A stretch of DNA of 64,000 nucleotides from Panulirus ornatus (GCF_036320965.1 NC_092276.1:3814501-3878500); one strand, 5' to 3'. Shown: positions 1-11,454, numbered from the stretch's first letter. Notes: generated from the sequence alone by a model not told the origin. Numbers and translations: made by a program.

Positions 1-208
1 TTAAACGCTCTGTTAAAGTAGTTTTAGGGATTTTCCAACATGTCTAAAGGTACGTGATGTTGGGAAGGAGAGGAGATGCGGTCGGGGAAACTGGTCGTGG
101 AAAAGAAAATGTTTCAAAGGATTCCATCCTGATCCTGCTGCTGGGTGTAGCGCATCGCAGCCATGGAGCTGCAGGAGTCTCTGGATGGAGGTTCCTATGG
201 TTGTTTTA

Positions 209-210
<2 letters not shown>

Positions 211-269
<59 letters not shown>
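211..269. repeat. (GT)n microsatellite
   Basis: Perfect GT array of 59 bp. It sits in otherwise non-repetitive sequence and opens long artefactual valine-cysteine and threonine-histidine frames. Confidence 0.97.
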
Positions 270-270
<1 letters not shown>

Positions 271-1370
271 TAGCATTTTCCAGTTATAGTGTAGTTGAGG
301 GCAATTAGCGGGAGCACCGCGCTGTCCTGGTGCACGAGGAAGCCAGCCTCCTACGATTTTTTGGAGGGGAAGACAGGCGATTTTTTGGGGGTGTTAATGG
401 ACACGCGTGCACATCTTTTACTCCCACCTGCTCTGGGGATTACCCCAGTACCCATTGCGTTACCCGGGGTCCGCGTCAGTAAAGGATCGGTCTTCGTGGG
501 TCTTGAAGAACTTTGTTCTCTGCCTGAACAGGGCGATCTTTCTTCGCGGGACCTCTGGCCAGTCGATCTTCACGGGACCTGCTGGACATTAAACCAGCTG
601 CTTCTCGACGTCGGGTTATTTTCCTCGACTCTGAAGTGCTGGACGGTACGAGACGTTTGTGGCCGGAGCTGATGCACGGATACAGAGTGCTCTCGGAGAC
701 CTCCTGGCAGTGATTGCTGCAAGTAGTGGCCAGTGACCGATCGTCCCCATGGAGAGTGTCTGCCTTCTGAGTGTGTGGTAGGCGTTTGTCAGCTCGGTGA
801 CCGGGCGGTGTCTGCATTGTGAGTGTCAGATTAATGTCTAACTGGTACATCGCTGGGCAAATTTATGCTAATCATTTGGGGTGGCGGCACTCGACTGCGA
901 CTTGGCGAGCGCTGGGGTTGTAGATGCTGGTGTTCCCTCTCTGTTGTGTTGCTGTGTCGCTGAGGGTGGTGGGTGAGTGGCAAGATGAAGAAGCAAGCCG
1001 TAGTCGTGCATGAATGCACGTTGTGTATAAATGTCATGGAGTACCTATCATGTCTGCTTGTGGTGATCGTGTATATTTCTTTTGTATGTATTTGAGTAAG
1101 TTGTGTGTATATTTACCTATAATTTGTCGCAAAAATCTGTGAATTCATCCTGAACCACCCATACTGTGGGTCCAGTTAGGATGCTTCTCAGGTATTTGGG
1201 GAGTAAAATGTCAGTATATAAGAAACGTTAACACACATCTTGGTATGTGACGGCAAGGGTAACATTTGTATTCACTGATTTTTTTGGCGTTCCATCTGGC
1301 AGTGTTGCTGGGTATGAGGTTCATCTGGATGAGAATGCAAGCAAAAATCCATGCATGATCGTTAAGGTTT
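270..1370. other. No gene or repeat seen
   Basis: Mixed-composition sequence with frames of at most about 125 codons and no recognisable domain. I see no array, tRNA signature or splice-bounded conserved exon here. Confidence 0.5.
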
Positions 1371-1460
1371 GAGGAGAGTGCACAGATCCCTGTGTGGTTG
1401 TGAGTGATATGGGGAAAGTGCGCAAATTCTTGTAGGGTTGTGAGTGGTATGAGGAGACTT
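1371..1460. repeat. 40-bp degenerate minisatellite, about 2.2 units
   Basis: Units start at 1371, 1411 and 1451. Each opens with a GAGGAGAGTG-like segment, and the first two end with TGTGAGTGRTAT. The first two are the same length (40 bp) and differ by scattered substitutions. The third decays after about ten bases. Confidence 0.8.
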
Positions 1461-1696
1461 GCTTGCGTGGTCGTGTGGGTCCTGTGAGTGCACGAGAGTG
1501 CATTGTGGTTATGGGTGGGTTGTCAGAACAACTTTCGTAGACACAGTTCGTAAGACTAGCCTGGTACCAGGTCCCTGTATGGTCATAGCTGGTGGAGGAT
1601 TACCGGTGTATGTGGGCGGGCCCGTGGTTACCTAGCTGACACCCATCCATCACGCCCCTCGTAATGTTACTCCCCTGGTCCTGTGTCCTCGAACGC

Positions 1697-1761
1697 AGTC
1701 ACACCTAGTCTGCCAGTGTCCCCGGCCGCAGTCACCTTGGTCTGCCAGTGTCCCCGGCCAT
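1697..1761. repeat. 33/32-bp tandem duplication
   Basis: Two adjacent copies of a segment opening CAGTCACC and ending CTGCCAGTGTCCCCGGCC. The copies differ by a 1-bp indel and a few substitutions. Confidence 0.85.
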
Positions 1762-2702
1762 AAGATATTAAACAAGGTGGGGTCCAGTACGCCACCTTGC
1801 GGAGGACCAGAGTATCCCATGTTGTAGCGCCTTGGTCTATTGTCCCCGCTCTGCCTCGTTGTCGAGCACGTCTGCCCACCCCTTTCCCATGCCCTGCCCC
1901 AGGGCCTCCCATTCCTTCAGTCCCCCAGAAACCCTGCCTTGCATCCACCGAATCCCGATCAGACGTAATCTGTACAGTTCGTGGTGGATATTCATGACGA
2001 ATGTTGATGATGATGATGGCTTTACACTTCCTCGGCTTGTCAACCACCCACTCCCATCCTTCCCTCTTCCTTTCATGGGTAAAACCACTTATCTTCTCCC
2101 CCTTTTCATTTCTTCTTTTGTGCCTCTTCTTACTCCCATCCTGAAGCCCTCGTCCTACTCCTCGTTTTCTTTTACTGCGTCCTTCCTCTCCCGCCCCCCC
2201 CCCTTCCCCCTTTTTTTCATGCCCCACTTAACCAGCTCCATTCATAGTCAGCGTCCCCTCCGTTTTCCATCTCCTGTCCTTGAGTCATTCTTCATCTCCC
2301 CCTTCTCATTTCTTGTTTCAGCCCTTCCGTACCCCTTCCTCCGCCTCCGTCACCCTCTCTCCCCGTCTGCCTCCTGTTTTTTTTTTGACATCGTTTGGTT
2401 CCCTTGTGAACATGTGCGCACCTGCGATGGACTCTGAGCGACAGCAGCAAAGCGGGGGGGCGCCTCACCCTGGATGGATAATGAGCTATGTGTGTGTAAT
2501 CACCAATTTTCCTTTTGTATTACCAATTGGCGCGGTACTAGGAGGGAATATAGTCATTATGACCCACTTCTTAAACACTACCTGCGATCCGTAACTTCTC
2601 TAATGAATGATACTGAACATAATCACTTTACCTGGCCTGCATTCACCATGTCCATACCCGTGGTTCACAGCAGGTGGACGTACATGACTTTCTGAATCTA
2701 AA
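1762..2702. other. Pyrimidine-rich stretch, no gene seen
   Basis: From about 1830 to 2400 the plus strand is strongly C+T-rich, with short C, T and CCT runs. This produces a 201-codon frame (1832-2437, plus) rich in Ser, Pro, Phe and Leu. That composition follows the base skew, and I see no domain. Confidence 0.5.
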
Positions 2703-2799
2703 CAGGGTTGTAGGTAAGCTAGGGTTGTATATAAGACCAGGTTGATGCGGAGAGGAGACAGGTTGTAGGTAAGCCATGGTTGTAGATGAGACCAGGATG

Positions 2800-2838
<39 letters not shown>

Positions 2839-2885
2839 CTGTAGATGAGCCATGGTTGTAGATGAGGCGGAGAGGAAGGAGGAGA
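2703..2885. repeat. Degenerate minisatellite containing an expanded (GA)n
   Basis: Three related units of roughly 50-60 bp built on GGTTGTAGGTAAGC followed by GGTTGTAGATGAG and a GCGGAGAGGA-like tail. In the second unit the tail has become a (GA)n array at 2804-2838. The third unit resumes directly after it. Confidence 0.8.
2804..2838. repeat. (AG)n microsatellite
   Basis: Perfect AG array of 35 bp lying inside the degenerate minisatellite at the place where the other units carry a short GGAGAGGAG tract. Confidence 0.96.
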
Positions 2886-3074
2886 GAGGCGGAGGCATGA
2901 CCGGAGGTTTGGTGAAATCCTCCTCCTTGGCCCCGGGCCAGCGTCGGGCCGGTCAGCCGGGCAGGTGTGGTAGCAGTACCCCACCCACCCAACTCGCTCT
3001 CTCTCTCTCTTGGTCCTCCAGCGATGGCTGAGTCTTCTATCGACAAAGAAGAACAAACAGCCAATCTAATGTCA

Positions 3075-3079
<5 letters not shown>

Positions 3080-3163
<84 letters not shown>
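3080..3163. repeat. (AT)n microsatellite
   Basis: Perfect AT array of 84 bp. Confidence 0.98.
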
Positions 3164-3165
<2 letters not shown>

Positions 3166-3770
3166 TTCCTCTAGCATGCTATAACCCCCTGTGGTGGGTG
3201 GGTCCTTTGTCAAGCAGGAGGCATTGACACCCAACCTACTAATGTCATTACGATATTTTTTTTCAACGCTCGTGTCCCCCTTTTTAGATGTGTTCTGTAT
3301 CGAACAAGAGGGCAACCGGCGTATCTGTTTTCTCTTCTCATGTATCCCCGTGGTTGCTGACTTTTCTCTCTCTCAAGTAAGCGAGGGGCAACCTGCCAAC
3401 ATAATGTTATTTACGTGTTTCGTTATCTTGACATGTTAATCTAGGCAGTGATTGTGGAGAACTACATCGTACCATTTGTTCTGACATTTTTCGCAATGAG
3501 CAGAAGTTCCAATAAATTGTTTGCTTGTGGTTCAGACACACATCTTCGCTCGAAGGTCATTGCTTGTGGAGCACCTATCCCCTCAGAACCATTAGATTTC
3601 ATCTTGCATGCTTGCACATGATTGACATTTCTGACTTATGACTATGTGTGTTGGTGATGCACGGACACTGCAATCCCATCGCGATTGCCTATCGATTTTT
3701 TGAAATGTCCCCCGTCTCGTTTACCATTTGATCCTCCAGGCTGGCTGGAAGCTGTTTGCCACCCAAAGCG

Positions 3771-3772
<2 letters not shown>
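3164..3772. other. No gene or repeat seen
   Basis: Unique-looking sequence between the AT and AC arrays. The longest frame not crossing an array is about 80 codons (3191-3439, plus) and shows no recognisable motif. Confidence 0.5.

Positions 3773-3835
<63 letters not shown>
3773..3835. repeat. (AC)n microsatellite
   Basis: Perfect AC array of 63 bp, followed 53 bp later by an AG array on the same strand. Confidence 0.98.
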
Positions 3836-3838
<3 letters not shown>

Positions 3839-3886
3839 GCTTCAGAGCTTGAAATCATTAACTCCCAGGTGAGTACGAGGTTTGGC

Positions 3887-3888
<2 letters not shown>

Positions 3889-3962
<74 letters not shown>
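3889..3962. repeat. (AG)n microsatellite
   Basis: Perfect AG array of 74 bp. The 53-bp spacer that separates it from the preceding AC array contains a donor-like CAGGTGAGTAC at about 3866. Confidence 0.98.
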
Positions 3963-3964
<2 letters not shown>

Positions 3965-4394
3965 TGGGCTAGTAGTAGTATGGTTCCAGTGTTGCTGCTG
4001 GCTGGCTGGCCGGCTGGCAACTCTATCATTAGTAGCCAGCCGGTCGAGTAGCCTACTAGCACCGTTTGCCGGAAGGGTAGGGCGTTATTACTCCTCCCGG
4101 TATACACTGGTGTGACCTAGTCTGCTTACTACGAATTATTGATTTTTATTTGTACCGGGAACCCGGTTTCGTTTCGTCTCTTAAGTAGCTGAATTTTAGG
4201 TTTGGTTCTTTTGAGTACAACGGTACGGTCCGTCGGTGTTGATGGCTGGGCTGTGACCTGAGCCGTCGAGGTCAGGTCAAGGACCCCATCGTCTTAGACC
4301 CTGGGGAAATGGATGCTTAAACTCTCTACGGAGCTAAGGATGCACAGCTTGACTGAGCAGAGGAGAAACACGAAAGCTTTGTCCCGGATTGAGC
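3963..4394. other. No gene or repeat seen
   Basis: Mixed-composition sequence with small GGCTGGCTGGC and GTAGTAGTA tracts just after the AG array and no other structure I can identify. Confidence 0.5.
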
Positions 4395-4668
4395 TGTATG
4401 GGTAGAAGACCTTCGAAACTTAAATATACATAAGTTAAGGTAAGGTTCCAGACCCAGTCGTGATGGTAGAAGACCACAAAGACCATCGTAAGGTATATGT
4501 AAGCGAAGGGAAGGTCTCAGACGCAGCTACGAGGGGATGGGGGGTAGAAGACCTTCAAAATCAATGCAAGGTCTATGTAAAGTATGGATACGGACCTTTT
4601 TTTTTAGGATGGGGGGGGGGGGTTAAAGACCTCAGAAACCACCGTAAATTATACACGTAAGGCATAAG
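4395..4668. repeat. Degenerate tandem repeat of about 75 bp, four units (GTAGAAGACC family)
   Basis: Units begin near 4399, 4463, 4541 and 4612 with GGTAGAAGACC or GGTTAAAGACC. They continue through CGTAAGGTATATGTAAG-like and GGTCTCAGACGCAGC-like blocks. The third-to-fourth junction carries a G run of about 13. Single related copies occur near 30209 and 56398, and probably near 26250, so the unit is dispersed as well as tandem. Confidence 0.75.
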
Positions 4669-5419
4669 CCAAAGAAAAAAAAAAACGACTGAGTTATGGG
4701 TGTCCAAACCATCGTAAAGTGTACACAGTGTAAAAGATAATCGTTCATTCTCGGCTTAACGTGCAAATTAGCCTTGGATCACGAGGGGTCAAGGAGCTTC
4801 TTTTAATAATTCCGCTCCACCCATCTCACCGGCACGGCGTAGTGACAGAGTGTCGGGCGGGGCAGCGATGTGTGCCCCCTGTCAGTAGGCTGGTCCGTCA
4901 GGTTGTCAGTTATGCATCGTAATGGTGATTGTTATTCCCTGTTGGTGTTGACTCGGGCGGAATATTAAATAGTTCCCTTTACGCTGCCACACGGTACAAC
5001 TTGATTGATGGTTAGAACAACTGTTGGGGTTTGATCCAAGATCAGTTCGTATGGCTGTGCCGGATAGGGTGGGAATCGACCCGCGAATCGCTGATGTAGG
5101 TATACGTCAGGCAACGCAGAAGAAAGTGTTGGTTGATTATGGTGTTATATGTAATGCGTTATTAAGTGAAAGGTGATGGATGTCCTGTGAACATGTGTAC
5201 ATATAAGGTGTCGTTGAATGTTCCGTAAAGATCTCCGATACATTTAGAAAGGCGTATGCCATTTTTCCTGCGTTGGAACGCCAAAAAAAGAATGATATCC
5301 AGGTATTACGCGAGTGATTTACGGAGCACAGAAATATTTAATACATGCGATGAAAGGTGAAATATGGAGGAAAGTATGTGACTCAAGCATTATTAAAGTT
5401 CGGGGTGGTTATGAATTAT
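4669..5419. other. No gene seen; weak tRNA B-box-like sites
   Basis: Unique-looking sequence. GGGTCGATTCCC on the minus strand near 5079-5090 and GGTTTGATCC on the plus strand near 5029 resemble RNA polymerase III B boxes. I cannot pair either with a convincing A box or cloverleaf, so no tRNA is called. Confidence 0.4.
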
Positions 5420-5835
5420 ATGTTGGGTGAGAATAGGAACCTGGTGAATGGTTGTCTGTGGCTGCTGTACGTACATGGGGGTTAGAGTAAAGGCTACAGT
5501 ACCTGGCGAGTGGGTACCAGTGCCTGGTCGATAGGAACAGTACCTGATGGATGAGCATCCGTACCTGGTGGATGGCTGCAAGTGGATGAGTACAGTACCT
5601 CGTGGGTGAGCACTTTACTTGGTGGATAGATACAAAACCAGGTGGGAGGGTACAGGACTAGGCTGTAGTACCTGATTGGAAGGTACCGGTACGTAATGAA
5701 TTGGTACAGTACTTTGTGGATGGGTTACAATACCTGGTAAGTGGGTTCATTACGTGGGCACAGTACCTGGTGGGTGGGCAGAGTTCCTGGTAGGTGTGCA
5801 TAGTACCTGGTAGGTGGGCATAGTACCTGGTTTTA
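5420..5835. repeat. Degenerate minisatellite of about 22-25 bp (GTACCTGGTGGGTGGGCA)
   Basis: About 17 imperfect units built on an AGTACCTGGTGGRTGGG motif. They are most regular at 5755-5835, where CAGTACCTGGTRGGTGGGCA recurs with little change, and progressively degraded towards 5420. The gradient suggests an old array with a younger, homogenised right end. Confidence 0.85.
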
Positions 5836-6501
5836 TAGTTTCACTCGACATCCGGCGTTGAAATAAGAGAAGCTTTATGTCATGCATTTGTTGGATGGTG
5901 GTCATCGAAGGGTCATGTCAGTATTTAATATGACTTGTAATTTTGCAGTTTGGTTCCGCTATTTCACATGTGGGTGAGTGGGTCCTTACCTCCCATCCCT
6001 CCAGCGTGCTTGGTGGCGGCCAGCGGCAGGACAAAGGGCCTTGCGCTCACAAGTGCCTTCTGTAGTGCTCAGCCGTGCCAAAGACCGTGTTGGCACCCCA
6101 AGGGCACACTCAATTACTTAAGTGGTAAGGGGGAGACACAGGCCGCCTTCAGGAGTCGAGGCAACTCGGGCCGTTGTCGGTTGCGGCATCAAAGGCGGGA
6201 GCCGCGGAGGTCTGGGCCGGGGAGGAGGAGGAGGAGGAGTGAAGGTCAGAGAGGTCTTCCTCGAGGTGAAGTGGGTCCCAGGCAGCTCGGGGGTAAGCGC
6301 TACCTCTGACACGGGTCGATCTCCGCATTTTGGTTGAATATGAACTGAATTGTTGTGAATTATTTGAGGTTTTTAACGGTAGGGATGTAGGGATTGTGAA
6401 GGGAATTATTGCCAGGTTCTCTCCCGTTTATTATGTTCTCGAACGTTTACTTTTTTACTGTTTGCCGTTGAACGTAAATTTTCCGTTGTCTAGCATCTCA
6501 G

Positions 6502-6504
<3 letters not shown>
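5836..6504. other. No gene seen; short GGA tract
   Basis: Contains a (GGA)6-like tract at about 6221-6239 within a G-rich segment. The 119-codon frame at 5950-6309 (plus) has no recognisable domain, and its Arg/Gly-rich end is produced by that tract. Confidence 0.5.
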
Positions 6505-6544
<40 letters not shown>

Positions 6545-6560
6545 ACAGACACACACACAC
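6505..6560. repeat. (AC)n microsatellite with two AG interruptions
   Basis: AC array of 56 bp interrupted by two ACAG units near its right end. Confidence 0.96.
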
Positions 6561-6797
6561 CTGGCAAAGACTTAGGGTGTGTGTATGCATACATACAAAG
6601 AAGTAAAGACGTGTTTGTTATATAAATACCAGGTTGAGAGACGGGGCAGCAAGAACCGCCCCATCACAAACAATCTGATCATCTGTAATTATTAGTGTGC
6701 AGTATAACCCCCCTCCCCCTTCTTTTGTCTTACTGCAAAGACTTTCTAACCCAGTCCCGTTTTTATAATCCTCCCGTGTTTATATTGTTTTCAGTTC

Positions 6798-6798
<1 letters not shown>

Positions 6799-6875
<77 letters not shown>
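6799..6875. repeat. (AT)n microsatellite
   Basis: Perfect AT array of 77 bp, decaying into TTTATATACATAG to the right. Confidence 0.98.
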
Positions 6876-6882
<7 letters not shown>

Positions 6883-7352
6883 CATAGATACCACTCAATT
6901 AATCAAGTAATTCCTCTATACGACTGCCTCACGTCCCTGTTGTCGTTCCGCCGCTGTGCCTCCTCAGCCAACATGATCACCATTTTCACCATAATTGCAT
7001 CGAGTGATCGTGTAGGGCAGCAGCAGCAGCAACAACACTCGCTCTCCCTCTCCCGCTCGTCCGGCTCCCAGAAAATGGGGGCATATGGCCGACACGCTTG
7101 GCCATTGTCATGGGAAAATTAGCGATGGTGAAGTGGCCTGTTTTGTCCTCTCCCTGCATTACGTGATTATTGATGATAGTGATGAATTGGTTCAGCAGGA
7201 GGGTGTGCGAACATATGATGGACCCTATGGCCGGGGTAGTTGGTTGCTCTCTCACTCTCCCTTGAGTTTACTCAGCGTATTCCAGTTCAATAGTTCCCAC
7301 GTTGAAGGGTAACGGTGGACCACTAAGGCCGATTAGCTAGGTTGGATTGCGA

Positions 7353-7358
<6 letters not shown>
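6876..7358. other. No gene seen; short CAG/CAA tract
   Basis: A (CAG)5(CAA)2-like tract lies at about 7018-7036. Overlapping short frames on both strands have no recognisable domain. Confidence 0.5.

Positions 7359-7396
<38 letters not shown>
7359..7396. repeat. (GT)n microsatellite
   Basis: Perfect GT array of 38 bp. Confidence 0.97.
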
Positions 7397-7398
<2 letters not shown>

Positions 7399-8682
7399 CT
7401 GTATTCGAAGTATTTTTGTGTGTAAATATTTTTCTTGGCATTTTAATTCTTTTTTTTTTGACAGACATAATTAAAGCTGTGAAATATTTCAAAATTCATT
7501 TATTTCGAAGAACGAGATCTGTCAGGATAACCGTACGTGTTCTTTCCCCCTGGCCCCATTTACTGTGTGTGGGTCTACCAAGCCTCAGCGTAAAGGGATC
7601 ATCATTTATCGGCGCAGGACTAATAATGTGATTGGGAGTTGAGATCCGCGCGAGAAAGGGAGTCGTTTGCGTCCCCCTGGGCCGCACTTGTCCCGCCATT
7701 AAGGATTACTTGGGGGGGTGTGTGCAGCGCCATCGTTACTGTCATCTGAGGATGTGTGAGATTGGGTGTCAGGCTACTGCCCGTGTCTCCACGCCAGCCG
7801 GAGCCATGTTTGTGATGCTGGTAGGGTTGCAAGCTGGACGTGGTTTACTAGGTACATATTTGATTCGGCATGTGCATTATTCTGAGCCATTACATGCTGT
7901 ATTTATGAATTTATTCGTATGTAAGATCTTGGTATGGTGGTGAACATGTGTATGTTGCGAGAGGGATGTAGAGCCAGCATGTTTGACTGATGAGCGACAT
8001 CTCAAGACATAGCGTCATTAAACGCGGAGAAATACACATTGTAATAGGTTGAATTTAACCATTGGTCCGGAAATGTAATTCAGATTAATTCAGTATAGGG
8101 AAGGAGAATGGCTTTGCCTCTTTAAACATGAATAATGCTGAATCATTAACTGTTGGAGCCGTGTGGAGAAGTATTGTAACGAACTAATTTTTTTAGCGGA
8201 GTTAGAATGGGTTATGGGGCAGCAGGTTGGGTAGTGACGCCCTGGGCACGGAAGGCGAGATGCAAGTAAATTATCTCCTTAATCATGTGAAGATTATGCC
8301 GTAATTGCAGAGCAGAGACATCGATTTTATGGGTATTTCGGCCTAACAATCGTAGGTGAGTATTAACAGAACATATTTAGCAGTACATGGGAAGTGTGGC
8401 AAGTGTTGCTGGTAGGAAATACTATGCACCTGACATTTAATTCTTCCGTAGTATGTGCTCGTTTTCAGTATTTTCCAGCAATCCGACGCTATTTAACTAG
8501 CTGGCGATTCTCTGTGTAATTATTTTCCGTTGAACATTATTTCTCTATGGGCTTATCTAATATATATATTAGCAACTTTCTCGATCAGTTAGGATCAGTT
8601 AGAATTAGCCTTCCATTGTTGATGTTTTTGGTAAACGAAGATTAAGATTGCGTTCCAGGCAAGGAAGAATGTGTGGTATTCC

Positions 8683-8684
<2 letters not shown>
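7397..8684. other. No gene or array seen
   Basis: Unique-looking sequence. The largest frame (7632-7943, plus, 103 codons) has no motif I know. From about 7950 to 8680 there is no substantial frame on either strand. Confidence 0.5.

Positions 8685-8748
<64 letters not shown>
8685..8748. repeat. (AT)n microsatellite
   Basis: Perfect AT array of 64 bp that passes directly into an AC array. Confidence 0.98.

Positions 8749-8768
<20 letters not shown>
8749..8768. repeat. (AC)n microsatellite
   Basis: Twenty bp of AC continuing in phase from the AT array, forming an AT-to-AC compound repeat. Confidence 0.95.
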
Positions 8769-8971
8769 TAGGAGGCGGATTATAACCTTGGTAAAGGCAC
8801 CTGGTTACCTCAGCCACGCACAAGTTAAAACATGCAGACACTTTGAGGAATCGTGTTTATTCCTGCATCCCAACTTACCTCGACGAGTGCGTCGTAGACT
8901 TTAATCTGTCATGTCTCTGATGGTATGACAAATATGTCGATAAACAGACATTTACATATTTGTCACTGCTG

Positions 8972-8974
<3 letters not shown>

Positions 8975-9050
<76 letters not shown>
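8975..9050. repeat. (AT)n microsatellite
   Basis: Perfect AT array of 76 bp. It marks the left edge of a long AT-rich, array-free interval. Confidence 0.98.
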
Positions 9051-9056
<6 letters not shown>

Positions 9057-11075
9057 CGATCTTTTTAAAAGAGTAGAAGTGTTATTTGTTTTTTTAGTGT
9101 ACTATTTTGTACAAATGGGTTACTTCTGTCAGGTAATAGATTACATATTCCATTAGGGTTATATACTAGATATAAAATATATTTTAAGTCATTAGAATAC
9201 GTAGTTGTGTAATTCACAAGTGAGTTATAAGGGGTAAGTTTATGTTCATGATTTTTGTTATTTTGTTTGAGGCAAAGGTGGATTACAAGGGATAAAACGT
9301 AAGCCAGAATATATTACAGTTTGTGTGTTGGTGTGAATTGTTATGTAAGCAAGTACAAAAGGGTTGTATGGGTACGAAACTAGAGCTGTGATCATACAAT
9401 AGAATGGTGTTGTGAGCTGCAGACGAGTGTAGTATTGACATTTGGAATGTTTTAAATTAACGGCAAGTTGTTTTTATTTGGATTAAAGTGATATTTAGAC
9501 GTTATCTTAAATGAACAAATTGATATTTAGACTTAAATGAACAGGGCAATTTTTTTTTGGGGGGGAGGGGCTGGTGTTAGATTGATAGATACAAACGTTA
9601 TGAGTTGTAGTGAATTGGAAGAAAGGTTATAGTGTATAACTAGATATTGTATTAAACAATGTTTTACACAGTGATTACAGCCATAAGAAGTTCTTATAAA
9701 AAAGACTGTAACATCGACTTATATTTGCTATAAAGCACAGTGGGTTGTTCTGAAAAATGGTAGAACCCCACTGAAGTAATATTGAAAATTTATGTTTATG
9801 CACTTTTAGCTGTAACTACAGTAATGAGTTGCTGTTATAGTATCAGGATGCTTTGTGGCACATTACAAAAACCAGATTATACATAAATGTTTCTTAGGTT
9901 TTGGAAGTTGTGTAGAAGAAATAAATGTAGGGAAGAACGTTGTTATTAAAAGTATGAGGTGGGAACATAGGATATGGGAATAAGATATAATGATGCCCAG
10001 GAAATGGTATAATGCATGACCCTGTACAAAATTCAGCACAGCTTTAAACCAGTTGTCTGGTATTCATTCATTCTGTCGTGTGATAAGATGGAGTAGATAA
10101 AGTTCCTTGTGTTCAGAACACAGTATACAATAGTGTCTGGGGAGGGCAGTAATTAGGGTTGTTGTTTGAAGCTCCTGGTTGTTACCCCAGACATTTAAGC
10201 TTTCTTGACTTCTTTGTTTTGCAAGTTTTACTTTTTTTTTTAAATTTAATTGTTTGAATGTTTCTGGAATGTAAGTCTATTACATGGACTTTTTCTTTGG
10301 TTTTAAGTTTCTTGATGCAGATGTAAGCGTACAGTTTTACTTAATGATTTCCATGCAAAGTGATTATGGAAATGTATAGTGCAAGATAATTTATCTTAGT
10401 GTACTAAGGTAATTTCATTTTATTTACATTTTCGCTCTTTTCCATTTATATATGAAAATTACGGTGATTTATTGTAAATTTTTATTCTCTGAATTAACAT
10501 GTAGCCTTAATGACCGTTAGGTCTACAAAAATAAAATCCCCAAATCATAGATATAGTTGAACACTTAATGTAGACTGTTTAAATGTTGTGTACCAAATGA
10601 AATGGTTTTGTGTAATTCGAACCATATGCTCTTGTATCAGAATCAAATTTTACTGTAAACCCAAATGAAGGAAACTACATACACCTAAATACTTTTGGTC
10701 ATAGTATAAAGTTTTTCTTAATAGATTTTTGTTTATCTCTAATGGTTTTCTTGACCATAAGTCGAATGGAAATTGTATTTCAGTTTAGGGATGTGAAGGT
10801 AATGTTAAATGTAAATCGGTATTCTTGTAAGATTTTTGGAAATTGGGAAGAATGTACCGTTAATTTGTTTTTAAGATATAAGAGGATATGCACAGGAACC
10901 ACAAGATAATAGAATTATTACTTAACATATCTATAAACCTATATTTAAGTTGAAAAAATTGCACTGTGTACAATAATTTTTTATAGATTTTTGGTGGGTT
11001 AGGTTGGGTTTTTTAAGACCGCGCTACTAGTACAATCAGGTAGGTGTTTATCAGTCTGTTGTCTGGTATCTGTAC

Positions 11076-11077
<2 letters not shown>
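9051..11077. other. AT-rich, T/G-skewed interval without open frames
   Basis: Two kb with no substantial frame on either strand and no array. The plus strand is visibly richer in T and G than in A and C. AATAAA occurs at 9920-9925 and 10530-10535, and ATTTA-type and TGTAAAT-type motifs are frequent. That composition would suit a long 3' untranslated region on the plus strand, but no coding sequence is visible upstream. An imperfect duplication of a GATATTTAGAC...TTAAATGAAC segment lies at about 9489-9545. Confidence 0.45.

Positions 11078-11147
<70 letters not shown>
11078..11147. repeat. (TA)n microsatellite
   Basis: Perfect TA array of 70 bp immediately left of a duplicated GT/AC-bounded block. 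Confidence 0.98.
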
Positions 11148-11148
<1 letters not shown>

Positions 11149-11164
11149 GCGCGTTTGCGATGAT

Positions 11165-11273
11165 TATTTGTGTGTTACAGGGAGAGAGATTTTTACGTGT
11201 TGCCCCGTTTCTTAACCTTGCAAATATGTACCATGTATACTTCTTAGACACACTCGCACACCCAAGCCTATGT

Positions 11274-11328
<55 letters not shown>

Positions 11329-11412
11329 GGGAGTTTTTTTTTTTATTGCTATAGTTGGCCCGTATCGTAACCTTGTATATATGTGCCATGTCTTTACTCC
11401 TATGTGTGTAAA

Positions 11413-11416
<4 letters not shown>
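11165..11416. repeat. Diverged direct duplication of a block bounded by TG and CA tracts
   Basis: Copy 1 (about 11169-11263) runs from TGTGTGTTACAGGGAG to ACACTCGCACAC. Copy 2 (about 11318-11452) runs from TGTGTTACTGGGAG to a long AC array. Both contain related GTTGCCCCGTTTCTTAACC / GTTGGCCCGTATCGTAACC segments followed by TATGTACCATGTATAC / TATGTGCCATGTCTTT. Their minus-strand translations are also related (TWYIFARLRNGAT against TWHIYTRLRYGPT), although I do not think they are coding. Confidence 0.75.
11276..11325. repeat. (TG)n microsatellite
   Basis: Perfect TG array of 50 bp between the two copies of the duplicated block. Confidence 0.97.

Positions 11417-11452
<36 letters not shown>
11417..11452. 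repeat. (AC)n microsatellite, tail of the tRNA-derived SINE
   Basis: Perfect AC array of 36 bp. On the minus strand it is a TG run that begins directly after the 3' end of the SINE-like element to its right. Confidence 0.95.

Positions 11453-11454
<2 letters not shown>

Noticed and set aside
3080..3163. TATA-box or AT-rich origin interpretation of the AT arrays
   Set aside because: All the long AT runs are simple-repeat arrays. A TATA match inside them carries no information.
5029..5090. Possible tRNA gene from two B-box-like motifs
   Set aside because: GGTTTGATCC and GGGTCGATTCCC both deviate from consensus and neither has a convincing A box or foldable arms.
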